Below the pieces are notes generated by a model. That model was not told the DNA's origin. It saw only the letters and a list, made by a program, of their open reading frames with translations, and searched no databases. Positions 44,201 to 56,085 of a DNA stretch of 64,000 nucleotides are shown one piece after another. The position numbers were made by a program, and so were the translations under genes. Positions within the stretch are counted from its first letter, which is position 1; each line of letters opens with the position of its first letter. This DNA comes from Turnera subulata (lineage: Eukaryota > Streptophyta > Magnoliopsida > Malpighiales > Passifloraceae), in the NCBI GenBank assembly GCA_028386065.3, contig JAKUCV010002506.1:195499-259498 (forward strand). The letters run 5' to 3'.

Positions 44201-45219
44201 GACTTTTGGAACCATAACAACTCCTCCTGAGCCAAAACCTAGGAGTACTCCCTACTCAAATCCTCCTCCAAAGAACTCAAAAAGAGTGAAGGTCTCAGTG
44301 ACAAGTACCTCTGAATGCCCGCAAGCCGCTTCTTTAAGACCTACTTGTGCCTTTCAATGTTACCGAACACCACCAAATTCCACTCAGCCAACTCACTGGA
44401 AAGAGACTCCAGAGCATCAGGAACAGGAGAACCCGAAGCCCAATGAGAAGAAACAAAAGTGGCAAAATCAGGATGGGAAAGCCGAGCCGCCTGAAACTTA
44501 AACTGAGCACCCCCCAATGGACGTGAAGTAGCAGGCCAACCCAAATCAATAAGGAGCGGACTATGAGCAAAACACAAAATAGGCAAATGAAAACCTGAGA
44601 AGAAGGAAAAGACTGTAGCCACAGTTGATTCCCTAAGGCCCTATCAAGACGTTCCCAAAAAAACCCCCAATGCCAAGTGAACGAGGGACCTTGATAACCC
44701 AAATCCTCCAAACAACAGTAATCAACACACCATTGAAACCATCTACAACCCCAGATGTACTGATCTTCTAGTGCCCCGAATTTTAGCTGCAGACAAAACA
44801 GCATTGAAATCCCCAGCCACACACCAAGGATGGGCCACAGAAGGTGCAATGGCACATAAGTTCTCCCTTAAAAACTGAAGCATAGCGGGCTGTGGACTCC
44901 CATACACTACTGTCAACTGAATAACTCCAAAATCACCCTGTAGCAAGCAATGAAAAAACTGAAAATGCACAAACTGTAACTGCACTGAAACATTATTTTT
45001 CCAAAGCAACCAAATATCCCCAGAAAAACCCCATGCATCTATGCGATGAGAATTGGGAAAATCCAAACATCGAACCACTCGAGCAGCAGAAACACCACTA
45101 ATTCAAGGCTCAACCAAAACAGCAACAGAAACTCTATTCATGCGGGTATAATCCCTAACAGCATCTTGAGTGGCAGCATTAGCAATACCACAAATATTCC
45201 AATATAAAATCCTAATCAT
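41281..45219 (-). pseudogene. LINE-A ORF2: endonuclease, RT, zf-RVT, RNase H
   Basis: ATG at 45219 opens MIRILYWNICGIANAATQDA, the start of the APE-type endonuclease; HPWCVAGDFNAVLSAAK and FIWGCRWF-like parts follow in two frames. RT: INFVLLPKVDKPEFMSQFR, GICNVLYK, and FADD (IFFADDMVLFP, 43212-43240); DLGRYLGIPLIHRGVTRQTY; WHGRLLSFTGRITLAQFV. Then GLGLRKLEAQNQALLAKFGW, zf-RVT (NVRRVQRHFGNSPICPLCSL) and RNase H (QVPAVGWVKLNSDGAVQPGS, ELWGLLVGLRFAFDLGYSQV). At least six frameshifts or stops. All domains are present, so the copy was full length. Confidence 0.9.
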
Positions 45220-45248
45220 TAAAGAGAAAATGAAAAGGAAACACACCA

Positions 45249-46868
45249 TCAAACCCGAGGAGCTCCTAGAGAACCCGTCTTGGACCGCGTCTCCGGCGCC
45301 CCCTCACCACCTAAAGACAATTTCCGCGAGGCTGAGATCTTCAGAGCAGGCTTCTTAAGGAGGAGCGCCAACGATGCTTTCTTCTTCTCTATATTCGGAG
45401 TCTTGGTCCTACTAACCACATTTAAATCAGGCGACCGAGTATGAGGGGAAGGTGGCTGTTCCAAAACAGTAGGTTGGATAGCCAAAGTAGGAGGCAGGCC
45501 TACAAAAGATTTCAGAATAGCATGGAGAGCCTCAGAGGTCGGAACCACAACCTGCTGACTAGTCTGAGGATGCAATGAAGAAACTGTGTGCTTAGCTGAA
45601 GGACCACGGTGAGGAACAACAGGGGCGTCTAAAACCGACTGCCTAGGAGAGGAAACCGGTCACGACTGCTGATCAGCCCCAAACGCAGCTACAGTCGGAC
45701 GCCCCTGAGGAGACCCTTGTGCCGAAACTAAACCCATCGGACCACCCTGAGCACGAGCCCGTTTCCTAATAGCTTGCCTGGATGGATTAGAGGCAACCGC
45801 CATACTGCTCACAGGTGCAACTACGTCCACCACCTCCTGTTGTTCAGCCTCCTAAAAAGCCAGGGCATTAAAGACAATAAAATGGGACCCTGATGCCTCG
45901 GCTTGTGGCACAGAAACAGTCTCATTTAGCTGACTATGCCTACGCCTCTGCCGTGGAACATTCATCCACGACCCCACACCAGAAGTTGTAGACATTCTTG
46001 CCTGCTCTTGAGGTACGGCCGTAGCACGTTGTGACCCCAAATCCGACCTCCTCCTAAACGGGCATGAAGCCAAATTGTGGCCCAAACTCCCGCATCCGTA
46101 GAACACCGAGGGAAGACCCTCATAACTCACTTTGAAATCCCGGTCATCATACTCCATCGTGCGACGCAACGGTTTAGTCAAGTCGACCTCCACCGCCACC
46201 CTTGCATACTTTCCCCTAATAGCTTCCCTAGTATTTGCATCAACCAACATAGCTCACCCAACCAAATTACCCAACTCCCAGAGGACCTCAGTATTATACC
46301 AGCATGGATGAAAATCGGCAAAGCATGCCCATATAACTGCCTGAGAGACAAGGCCATCGAAAGCCCGAAAAGTGGAATCCCACGGTTGCACAGAAAGGGC
46401 GTGGCCGAGAATAATCCAGGGGCCACCAGTGAGTGCGCTGTAAAAGTCCTCCTCACAATCAAGCCTAACCAAGAAAAAATCAACCTCCAATTCCACAACC
46501 TTCATTGGTTTGGAAGGTTTCCAAAGATTCTATATTCTACCACAAAGAGTACGGTATCCTATTGTTATACCAAGCAATTTAACAACCACAGTATAGTCCC
46601 ACCTCTTCTCAAGATTCTCCTTACAAGATTTGGACAGTCTAACAGCCAAGCCATAATTACCGAAAACATAAGAGATGTCACCGTCATGAACCTGGACCTC
46701 CAACTCTGCCTCCTGCACCAGGACTCCCTGGTCGTCCCCGGCTCGCTGTTCAGTCAAGATGTCACAGAAAGAGGGCCTTGCCGTTGCCGAGGTAACCTCT
46801 GCCCCACCACGGCTGCCTCCTCTGTGTACACAGTATCGGAAACCGGAGTACCCAAGAAATGTTAAAGG
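45249..46868 (-). pseudogene. LINE-A ORF1 (DUF4283, CCHC)
   Basis: On the minus strand: N-terminal DUF4283-type region (FLVRLDCEEDFYSALTGGPW, ADFHPCWYNTEVLWELGNL), then GKYARVAVEVDLTKPLRR, VSYEGLPSVFYGCGSLGHNL with the knuckle C-X2-C-like part altered (YGCGSLGHNLASC), and a Ser/Pro/Arg-rich tail ending GSLGAPRV at 45249. Several frames are used, so it is broken. ORF1 of plant LINEs binds RNA. It ends 30 bp before the ORF2 ATG. The 5' edge at about 46868 is set where LINE-B sequence begins. Confidence 0.8.
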
Positions 46869-47806
46869 GAAAACTAGGATGCTTTATTTTTATCCAAGAA
46901 ATAACCCTAAGACACGGTCAAACAATACACCCTAAGCCACATCCTAGCCTTGGAAAATAGACCTATTGCGAACCAGCCAGATGCTCCTTACAGTGCAAGC
47001 AACACCATGAGCCTGAAATACTTACCCTTCGAAGAGCCAACCAAACCAAACCGTTGGACGAACAAATCCTCAATTCAAGCTGGCATACACCAAAACAAAC
47101 CCAACCAAGAAACTATTTTTGACCACAGATACCAAAAAGACTTACAGTGGAGCATAAGATGATCTGTGGTTTCAACATCCTCCCACTGCATGGACACAAA
47201 GCATCACCAAGGTTAAAAATGTTATGCTGGAGAAGGCATGATCTAGTAGCAAGGCCATGATGAAAAGCCATCCACAATAGACACTCCACTTTAGGAGGTC
47301 CTAAGCCACACAGAAGGCTTTAATGAAACTTCAGGGGAAGCTGGAAAAAACAACATATAACCGAACTTAACCCGAAAAAAACCAATAGAGTTACCTAACC
47401 ATAACCACTTATCAATAATATCATCCCTAAACAGAATCCTCTCCACCAAAGTCTTAATCTCCTCTACTTCCACTACTTCCCAAGGGTAAAGGGGCCGCCT
47501 CCATTGATACTCCCAAGCTCGACCTGTACCCCGAGTTCACAAGCCTCCTGCACGCATAAAACCTGGGGCTAATGACAAAAAAAAGTCTTGGAAGCAAGAC
47601 TTTGTGGACACCGCAATCCAACCAGTTATCGTGTCAGAAACAACAACTATTGCCACTCACCACACTAAGCACAACACGCTGATTCAAACACACACCACAC
47701 TTCCCAACTCATACCCAGAGGAGACAATATGCCTCCATAAACTAGATGAACAACTCATGTTGAAAACCGACAATGAGGAATCAAATGGTCTCGAGTAGCA
47801 CCTACT
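46869..47806 (-). pseudogene. LINE-B 3' part: RT end, zf-RVT and tail
   Basis: Minus strand: SSLWRHIVSSGYELG, VEEIKTLVERILFRDDIIDK, WLWLGNSIGFFRVKFGYMLF, then in other frames a zf-RVT-like CPCSGRMLKPQIILC region and a C-terminal part (IGLFSKARMWLRVYCL). No RNase H is evident. Many stops. It ends against the 5' end of LINE-A. Confidence 0.7.
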
Positions 47807-49408
47807 TGCGAATATCCAAATTTGACCCACGAATATTCCTCTAATTTAGATTTTGGGTATGCTCAAACCATAAGATCAATGAGATGATTTAGTCTATGGC
47901 TAAGGCACACTTGGAATTTATTTTAGTGGAATGTATATTTTATGAATTGGAGTTTAAGTGTTTGAACCTTAGGATTAATGAGATGATTTAATCTTAGGAT
48001 AAAAATAAACTAAAGCCTAGTTCATTAAAATATTATCCTATTTTATTTATTTAGACTTTCTTGTTCATTCTAACCCAATTGTAACGAGATGATTTATTTT
48101 TGGGTTAAGTATGAATTTGAGAGCCTAAGTTAATGAAATGTGGACCTTCCAGAGTTGAACAGCCCATAAACACATTACTTAAAGACTAATTTTAGCTCTA
48201 ATTTATGTGGAAAATCGGAGTTAAATCATCCTTCAGTGGTAAATGTGTGTTTTGGTATGATTTGGGCATAAAATGGGGACTTAATGTGTAATCAATCAAT
48301 TAGGAGATGATTGGGGGAGTACTAATCAAGAAAAGAGGTGATTCTGGGTTGATAAGGGGTTAATTATGCAGTGGAATCAAGTCAGGGAGGAATTAAGGGA
48401 ATCAGAAGCAAAAAAAAGGAAAGAACGGGGGAAATACGGGGATGTCGGGCGGCCATCTAGCCCATGACCGCCCGACCATGGAGGCCATCCAGTCCATGAC
48501 CGCCGGCCCTGGCAGTCTTGGCACTCAGAAATGCCCGATTTCCCCGATTTTCTCCCCTAATTTGATTCTACACGGTTTTGGCCCAGAGTTTTGGCTGAGG
48601 CCTTGGTCATTATGCAGGTCCACACCCCTATATTCCCTAGAACACTATAAGTAGGACTCCCCACTCACATTTCAAGGGATCAATCTCTCATTACACACAC
48701 ACCCCCATAAGCTTTGTTGCTTGGGGAGACTCTACTTCTCCAAGTTTAGAAATCTTTTATAGGCAGAAACTCTGGTGAAATTTTGTGGGAAGCATCAACA
48801 ATAATCCAGCAAGGGTAGAGGAAGAGGGAATTAACAATTGAGCTAAGGAGTGGGAAGAAGATGGGTGGAGAACACAACCTAATCCAAGGAGCTAGAGGAG
48901 GGCTGCAAGAGGTACTCCAAAACCCTTTGCTTTTATCATTTGGTTGATGATTTTCTGATGCTTTTGATGATGTGAGTGCTGTGAAGCCATAAACAAGAAC
49001 TACATGGGCTTTGAACTCAGTCACCGGGGTACGTAGGTGGTCTCTAGTCGTGGAGACTCAAGCCTAAATATTTTTAATTTTGCTTTTTGTTTCATTTTTA
49101 TTTTTTTATTATGTGATTTGTTTTCCACACTATGCACACTTGCACAAGGCATACTTATGTTCATCGATTGCACAAGGTCTCGCCCCAACATGGATGGGTG
49201 CCTAACACCTTCCCGTCCGTGACGAACTCCCGGGCCCAATATCTTTGGTTCGCTAACTGGTTGCCTTAAAATGGAGTCATGAAAGGTTTTTTTCCGATTT
49301 TTTCCCATAATAAAATTCGGGTGGCGACTCCAAAGATATTGGGTGTTGGTCGAGAAGGTGTAAAGTATAGGTGAGGAGGCCCAAGTGATTTTGGGTCGGG
49401 TCTTCACA
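47807..49408 (+). mobile_element. Solo LTR, Ogre-like family, plus strand, inside LINE-B
   Basis: TGCGAATATCCAAATTTGAC ... GGGTCGGGTCTTCACA, 1602 bp, flanked by CTACT (47802-47806) and TTACT (49409-49413). Removing it rejoins LINE-B sequence (SWFCIIS-RCYSRPFD). It has the GC-rich inverted repeats (48446-48520), TATA-like TATAAGTA at 48646 and the U5 hairpin with wobble changes (49190-49222). Confidence 0.9.
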
Positions 49409-49893
49409 TTACTAATGATACAGAACCAACTAGGAACGAACTCACTATCATTGCCCAAACTACAATACCTCCACATCCATTTAAAGAGAAGGCATATGTT
49501 CCTAATCAGAAATAGATTCAATACCTAAGCCCCCACAGTCTCTAGGCTTAGCAATTTTTCCTCAAGCTACAAGTCACATTTTATGCTTATCACCACTTTC
49601 ACTCCACAAAAAATTGCATTGGATCAGAACTATTTTCTTAGCCACAGCCACTAGGATTTTAAACAGTGAGAGAAAATAAATTGGTTGGTTACTAAGCACA
49701 GCTCGAATCATTGTCACCCTTCCCCTAAGGATAAAAATTTTCCTTCCCAAGTGGTCAATCTACTCCTAATCCTCTCAACCACAAGCTCCCAAGAGCTGAT
49801 TTTACAAATATTTAAACCGAGGGGAAGACCTACATACTTGATGGGTATTTTTTCTGCCCCACTATGAAGCAACCCAGCCACCTTGGATACTCT
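49409..49893 (-). pseudogene. LINE-B RT fragment (5'-truncated start)
   Basis: Minus strand: GAEKIPIKYVGLPLGLNI, SWELVVERIRSRLTTWEGKF, MIRAVLSNQPIYFLSLFKI, SESGDKHKM, CGGLGIESISDRNICLLFKW. This is the end of the RT domain of plant LINE ORF2. Endonuclease and RT core are absent; the fragment abuts LINE-C RNase H at about 49893. A 5' truncation is the usual result of target-primed insertion. Confidence 0.8.
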
Positions 49894-50629
49894 CTAATCA
49901 TACAAATTCAACCTTATCACACTACCCAAAATTAATTGCTGCACCGGTTGAGAGTCAACCTCTGACTGCAGATGCTGAATACCCATTTCCCAAGCCAACT
50001 TCAAGCCAAGTAACACTGCCCATAACTCAGCCTTTAGAGCAGAACAAACTCCCACATGTGATGCAAAGCCTCCCAAAAACTTGCCACAATAATCCCGGAT
50101 TAAGCCACCTGCACCCGCCATACCGGGGTTGCCTTTAGAGGCCCCATCCGTATTAAGTTTCAAGACACCCGTCGGTGGAGGCTTCCACCAAATTGGAAAC
50201 CAGTGTTTTGACCCCTGCCCCATTAAGAGCATCCTCCAAGCGCTAAGCCCCCTTTACCTCCTCGACATATCTCCAAAGAGAATTAATAGACAGTACAAGG
50301 TTGGTGTCACCTTTCACCCATCTATCATTTCTGACTTTCCATAACAACCAACATGATAATCAAAAATACAAGCTCCAATCATCCTTTTTGCGAGGTGTTA
50401 AATTAGATACCAGCTACGAATGCAAGTCACCATTATAAAACTCATGAACATCGGCATTAGGGAGTAATACATTCCATATGCATTGAGCTCTGCAACAATC
50501 CCTAAGTACATGCAAGGTAGTTTCCTCACAGCCACATACCTCACAATTCATGTCCGGGGTTAAGTGCCTTCGAGCTCTTTCACTATTTGTCAATAGCTTA
50601 TTATGGGCAGTTAAAATTAGGGGGAACAA
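49894..50629 (-). pseudogene. LINE-C zf-RVT and RNase H, 3' end missing
   Basis: zf-RVT: AHNKLLTNSERARRHLTPDM, CEVCGCEETTLHVLRDC. RNase H: WWKPPPTGVLKLNTDGASKG, NPGMAGAGGLIRDYCGKFLG, SALKAELWAVLLGLKLAWEM, QHLQSEVDSQPVQQLIL. The frame then runs into LINE-B sequence, so the end of RNase H and the 3' tail are lost. Between VVPPN (about 50630) and AHNKLL the sequence expected to lead into zf-RVT is missing, so an internal deletion of some 150 bp is likely. Confidence 0.88.
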
Positions 50630-53626
50630 CAGCTCTCAACTTCAATAAAATTGGCATAGGAAGTAGCTCTTTCAAGGAGTGCCAATCCCAGTCCCCGTTG
50701 TCCTGAACATATTCGTAGACCCTCTTGTTGAGGTGTGAACGATCAAGCTCTCCAATGGCATGATTAAGTAAGGGACCCTCATCTTCCAACCAGCAATCGA
50801 CCCAGAATTTGACTAAATAGCCATTGCCAATGACCCACTGGATACCTTCAAGGACTTGATCCCAAACTCTCTCCATCCCTCTCCAAATATGTGACTTCCT
50901 TCCGTTGGGCTTTATAAACCAATCATCACTTCTTTTTTGCACATATTTAGCGAAAAAATCCGTGCCCAAAAGCTACTGGGATTATTCACCACGCCCCAAG
51001 CCTGTTTCATAAGAAAGGCAGAATTAAGTGGTTCCAATTTGCGAATCCCAAGTCCTCCATTGTGAATAGGTACACACACAGCATCCCAATTTAAAAGGTG
51101 CATCTTATGTTTATCCACACAGTCCCCCCATATAAAATTCCTACAACATCTCTCCACAGCATTGCATACACCAACATGTAATTTAGTGGACTGCATCGAA
51201 TAAATAGGAATAGCTGCGAACACCGACTTGCAGAGAGTAATGCGGCCTGCTAAAGATAGGTTACTAGCCTTCCATGAAGCTAGTTTCTTCTGCACCTTAT
51301 CCACAATATCCCAGTATGTATTATTAGTTACTCTTCCATGTAGGAGGGGAACACCCAAATACTTTCCGAGATCCTTGGTAACAGAGAATCCGCTGAGTTC
51401 AGTTAGCCTTTTGCTTAAGCCCTCTTTCACCCCTTTAGAGAAAAAAACTCTAGTTTTTGCCAAGCTCACATTCTGCCCGGAAGCCTCACAAAACAATTGT
51501 AAACACTTTTTCATCATCAATATTTGACTTTTAGAAGCTTCACCAAAGAGAATAAGATCATCAGCAAACATTAGATGGGATAAACAGGGACCCTCTTTTC
51601 CAAACCTCAATGGCTTCCAATTACCTTCCTCTACCTCTTGATTAATTAGATGAGCAAGTCTTTCTAGGCATATGACAAAGAGGTAGGGAGATAGTGGGTC
51701 CCCCTGTCTTACCCCTCTCGACGGCAGAAAGGTTTCAGATTTAGCCCCATTCCATAACACTTGCATACTAGGGGAGGATACACACTGCATAATAGAATTC
51801 TTCAATGCCTCCGGAAAACCCACCATCGTAATTGATTCCTCCAAAAAGCTCCAACTAATTCTATCATAGGCCTTTTCCAAGTCTACTTTAATGGCTAAGA
51901 ACTGTTTTCCTTTCACCATTCCTTGCATTGAATGTATAGCTTCCTGGGCTATCACTATATTATCAATAATGTGGCGCCCAAGAACAAAACTGCTCTGATG
52001 TTCTCCAATCAATTTGGGCAAAAATGGCTTGATTTTGTTTACTAAGACCTTTGCAATGGTTTTATAGGTAACATTGCAGAGGCCAATAGGCCGAAACTGG
52101 GACATATCGGAAGGACACTCGACTTTAGGGATCAATGCAAGGAAAGTAAGGTTACGGCCCCTCAAGGGAACTTTCCCCTCCAAGACATCTCTCACGAACC
52201 CCATCAAATTCGGACCAACCAACTGCCATTGGTTTTGAAAGAAAACTGCTTGGAAGCCATCCGGTCCAGGAGAGTTTAGGGGACCAATATCAAATACCGC
52301 ATTCCTAATCTCCTCATTTGTAATTTCCTTTCCCAATGTCTCAAGTTTAGCTTCAGATAATCTGGGGAAACCATTCCTAGTGACAAGTTTCGGCCTCACT
52401 GGAGTATCTTCACGGAATAAGTGCCTATAATATTCTGCAGCAATCTTTTTCAAGTCAATCTCATCCCAAATCCATTCCCCTGCACTATTCTTGAGCCCTT
52501 CAATTTTATTATGCTTTCTCCGCATTAGGGTTGACAAGTGGAAATAGCTAGTATTACGGTCACCCTGCACAATCCATTTTGATCTTGATTTCTGGAACCA
52601 CATGATTTCTTCTTGTTGCAGAATAATGTTATACTCTCGAATAAGTTCTTGTTCCCTTTGCTCCAACAACTGATCATTTGAAATGGCCATAAGGCGTTGA
52701 AGATCCTGTAGGCGAGATAAACAATCTTTCTTCTTCTGGAAAATGTTACCAAATACCTCCCTGTTCCACTTCACCAATTTAGGTTCTAGATGCTGTAAGG
52801 CTATATCTATGCTTGCCTCCCTTTTCCAATGGTCATGTACAAATGCAGAAAAATATTCGTGGCTCAACCAGGAAGCCTCAAATCTGAATGGCCTAGCCTT
52901 AGGGTCAGAAGGAGAGTAACCAGTGAGATTAAGCATAATCGGGTGGTGATCAGACTTAACTCTTGGGAGATTTCTAAAGGAAGCATCAGGAAATTGAGTG
53001 CACCAATCCGAATTCATAATAACTCGATCTAATCTCTCATAGATACGCCGTAAACCTTCTCTCTTGGGTCCCCTCCATGTAAAACGTGGACCGGAAGCAT
53101 TCATACTTGATAGTCCACATTCTTCTAGATTCTCTTTAAATAAGGCACATCGATTCAAATTAGTAGGTCTTCCTCCTTTCTTCTCAAAACTGTACAGAAA
53201 ATCATTGAAATCCCCCATAACTGCCCATGCCGAATTAGTACCACCACTGATCCCTTTTAAGTCCTGCCAAAACATCTCCTTATGACGTTGATCCGGCTTC
53301 ACGTAAACCACAGTGAGAAGCCATGGTCTACTCCTCAAACCCTTAATTTCCATATGAATGAGTTGTTGGGTTTCCTGTAAAACATGTATTCCAGGGAGCT
53401 TCGATCTAGCCAACACCCAAATACCTCCCGAATAGCCAACTGCATCAACTTTATGTATGAAAATCAACCCCATACTCCAAACTACGTTGTCAGCTACATT
53501 TCCACTTACACGAACTTCCGCCAACACAATAACATCCAGATTATTAATTCTAAGCGAATCTCTTAGAATACTATGAAGTCTTCTACTTCTTGCACCTCTA
53601 CAGTTCCAGTAAATGAATTTATTCAT
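50601..53626 (-). CDS. LINE-C ORF2: endonuclease and reverse transcriptase, nearly intact
   Basis: The first ATG is at 53626 (MNKFIYWNCRGARSRRLHS). Endonuclease: WNCRG, VIVLAEVRV, AVMGDFNDFLYSFEKKG, LDRVIMNSDW, VKSDHHPIML. RT: KIEGLKNSAGEWIWDE, LNSPGPDGFQAVFFQ, TFLALIPKVECPSDMSQFR, KAYDRISWSFLEE, GVRQGDPLSPYLFVICLERL, catalytic FADD in LSHLMFADDLILFGEAS, LGKYLGVPLLHGRVTNNTYW, GGLGIRKLEPLNSAFLMKQA. It is open for about 900 codons. One frameshift at about 50940-50960 then leads to KYVQKRSDDWFIKPNGRKSH ... WVIGNGYLVKFWVDCWLED. It is the best-preserved gene in the window; it would nick target DNA and copy LINE RNA into it. Confidence 0.93.
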
Positions 53627-53658
53627 AAAAAGGGAAGGAGGAAAGGAGATACCAAGTT

Positions 53659-55663
53659 TCAATGAGAAACACCAAGAGCAGAAAGAATCTCACTTGAGGC
53701 AGCAAGATCCACTGAATCCTCAATCACCCCAGAAGGGTTCATACCATCAGGATGAATTGGCGCACTGTCCGCCGCTGGAATAGTCACATCACCCTGCGCA
53801 TTCTCATGTTTATTTCTCTCCTCTGAACCCCCTCCATAATCCATGAAGTCCTGAATCGCAGCTGAGGGGTCATTCTTATTCTTCGCGTGAGCATGATGCA
53901 AGGAATCTCCACCATAGTCCCTTCCCACACCCTGCTGCACACATTCTATTAAAACCTCCTTCTTATCTGCATTGCAGTATTACTTAGCATCACAATTGAA
54001 TCTGGTACTACTTGAGTATGCTCCTTATCAAGCCCTCTTGCTGAAACATTAACATTACCATCAATAGCAGTCCCATTACCACCCCCTGAATTTCTCCTAC
54101 TCCTGGCACTAGACCTGCTCCTGCTACGTACTCTAGTAGCCTGCCCTGTCTTCTCCTTGCCTTTACCCACATTAGTTATATCCTTTAAAGGTGGAATACG
54201 AGTATTAGTCCTGCCCACACGGAGTTGAACATCACGGATAATGATACCCGCATTACCTCTAGGGATCAAGTTATTTTTAGGCTCAACCTCTATGATATTA
54301 ACATTCCCAACAAGCTCAACATCCATACCCTGGTTCGCCACCTCAGTCAACACAGTCTTACTGGGATCTCCAGTCGCCTTAGCAACAGAAGCAGGGCTGT
54401 TAGTTCCCGGATCCACTTCCAAGTTATGAACCACATCAAACCTAGACCCATTCCCCATCTGACTTGGGGCAGCGAGTTGCGACCCAACTTTAGCATTTGA
54501 ATCCCCAATAGTATGGGCATCAGTAGGAGAATCAGTACCTTTAGCTTGGACGGAACGCCTACTCCTTCCCTTTTTCTGCACCAACATCCATTCACCTCTT
54601 GTTTCAAATACTTCAGGTCGAGCCTTAGATATAGCAGCCCCAGGTCGGAAGGTAGTGGGAGGGTTCCCAACCCTCTGGGCATTAACAAGATCAACATTCT
54701 TAGAGGGGCAGATCTCCTCCTTGTGTCCATACAGCCCGCAATTGAAACAAACTAAGTGAAGACCTTCGTATTCAGCTCTCCACACCCTTCGTCCAAGACG
54801 GAATTTAGCCTCAAGTGGCTTAGTAAGGTCCACTTCAACACACACCTTTGCAAACTGACCTCGCTCCGCCTGGAGAGTGGCACGATCCACCTTAATAACT
54901 CTGCCCAGCTTACTGCCCAGCCTCCTCAAAAACTTTTCATCGTAGAATTCAACAGGGAGGTTGGGGAAATGAATCCAAACCGCGACAGAATCGATAGTTG
55001 CGTCATATGGAACAGAATAAGGTCTCCATGGACGAACCGTCAGGTAATGATCCGCCACAGTCTAAGGGCCACCATTAAGAATATTGTGATAATCAGCAGC
55101 GCAGTTAAATCTCACAATGTAGTAATCATTACCCAAATCAGCAATAGTGTAAGAACGGCTAGTTACCCACAAAGAATGAAGCCGGGAGACTAAGAACCGA
55201 TACCCCACTTTCCGACCCAACATTTTCACGATCAAGGCATGTTTCCACTTGCTATAGAGCCTTCGTTTCTCCGCCGCAGAGAGTCGAATCGTGGGCAATC
55301 ATCCTCGTCCTCCTCGCCATCAGAGTCGAAAACAACCTCAAAGTCCTCTGAGCTAGGCCCATCCTCATCCATATCATCATTTTTAGCATCGTGTCCAAGC
55401 AGCAAGTCTCTATAGGAAGTCTTCCTTCGAGCATCATCCTCCACTGTATTTGCACCTTCACTACCAGTTTCCATATCCATGACCCCATTTCTCATTCTTG
55501 TTCCCACTGTAGTTACATCTGCATTCTTTAGCTTCGCTTTCTTACTCGCCTGCATCCGGCCATCTTCATCACCCTTTGGTCCAGTTTCAGTCTCCCCTTG
55601 ACAAGCGGGCGCCGCACCAGAAGAACTTGAAGCTGGCATACCAGCCGTTCGACAAAATGCCAA
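53659..55663 (-). pseudogene. LINE-C ORF1 (DUF4283, CCHC zinc knuckle)
   Basis: Minus strand in three pieces. 55663-55290: acidic N-terminus (VVFDSDGEEDEDD). After a frameshift: RLYSKWKHALIVKMLGRKVG, NDYYIVRFNCAADYHNILNG, the DUF4283 domain, with a TAG at 55062 replacing W in GGP-W-TVADHYLTV. Then VRPWRPYSVPYDATIDSVAV, GQFAKVCVEVDLTKPLEAKF and the knuckle CFNCGLYGHKEEIC. A frameshift near 53965 leads to the C-terminal frame ending SALGVSH at 53659. ORF2 begins 33 bp further on. ORF1 proteins bind LINE RNA. Only three lesions, so the copy is fairly young compared with LINE-A. Confidence 0.88.
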
Positions 55664-56001
55664 CTAGAAAAGAAATAAAACCAAGAGGGAAAGTTGAGGG
55701 GAAAACACGCGCTAGTCACGCGCTATACAGGGGTATTTATGTTTAATTACAAAAATATTTCAATTCTCCTTGTTGGTCTTTTTTTCGATTCATCTAGAGT
55801 TATTGGCCAAACCTCATAGTTGTTAACAAGCATTTTGTTTTAATACAGATCATACCACGGGTTTTCTTTTTTTTTTTTGAGAAATTACCATGGGTTTTCA
55901 TTTGAAAAAAAAAAAGAATCACACCATGGGCAGGCACTATTGCTGTGGCAAAAAAAAAAGTTCAATAGTAATGAAACTCTAAAAATTTAAAACCAAGACT
56001 T
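55664..56001. other. LINE-C 5' end and spacer
   Basis: No gene. The GC-rich part to about 55740 is probably LINE-C 5' untranslated sequence; beyond it the sequence is AT-rich with a T-run near 55870 and A-runs near 55905 and 55952. The last five bases, GACTT (55997-56001), are the target duplication of the next element. Confidence 0.6.
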
Positions 56002-56085
56002 TATTATAAATAAATTATAGTGAATGTCATTGTTATCATCCAGTAAAATTTATTTTTATTATACCTAAATTTATCCTCCGGAAGA
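56002..56085 (+). mobile_element. 5' LTR remnant of deleted Copia (Copia-3)
   Basis: TATTATAAATAAATTATAG ... matches the first 80 bp of the 3' LTR at 57779 (first bases TG changed to TA). It passes directly into pol sequence at about 56086. Confidence 0.85.

Noticed and set aside
46077..46865. 262-aa plus-strand frame
   Set aside because: Antisense of LINE-A ORF1 (DUF4283 and zinc-knuckle region on the minus strand); no domain of its own.
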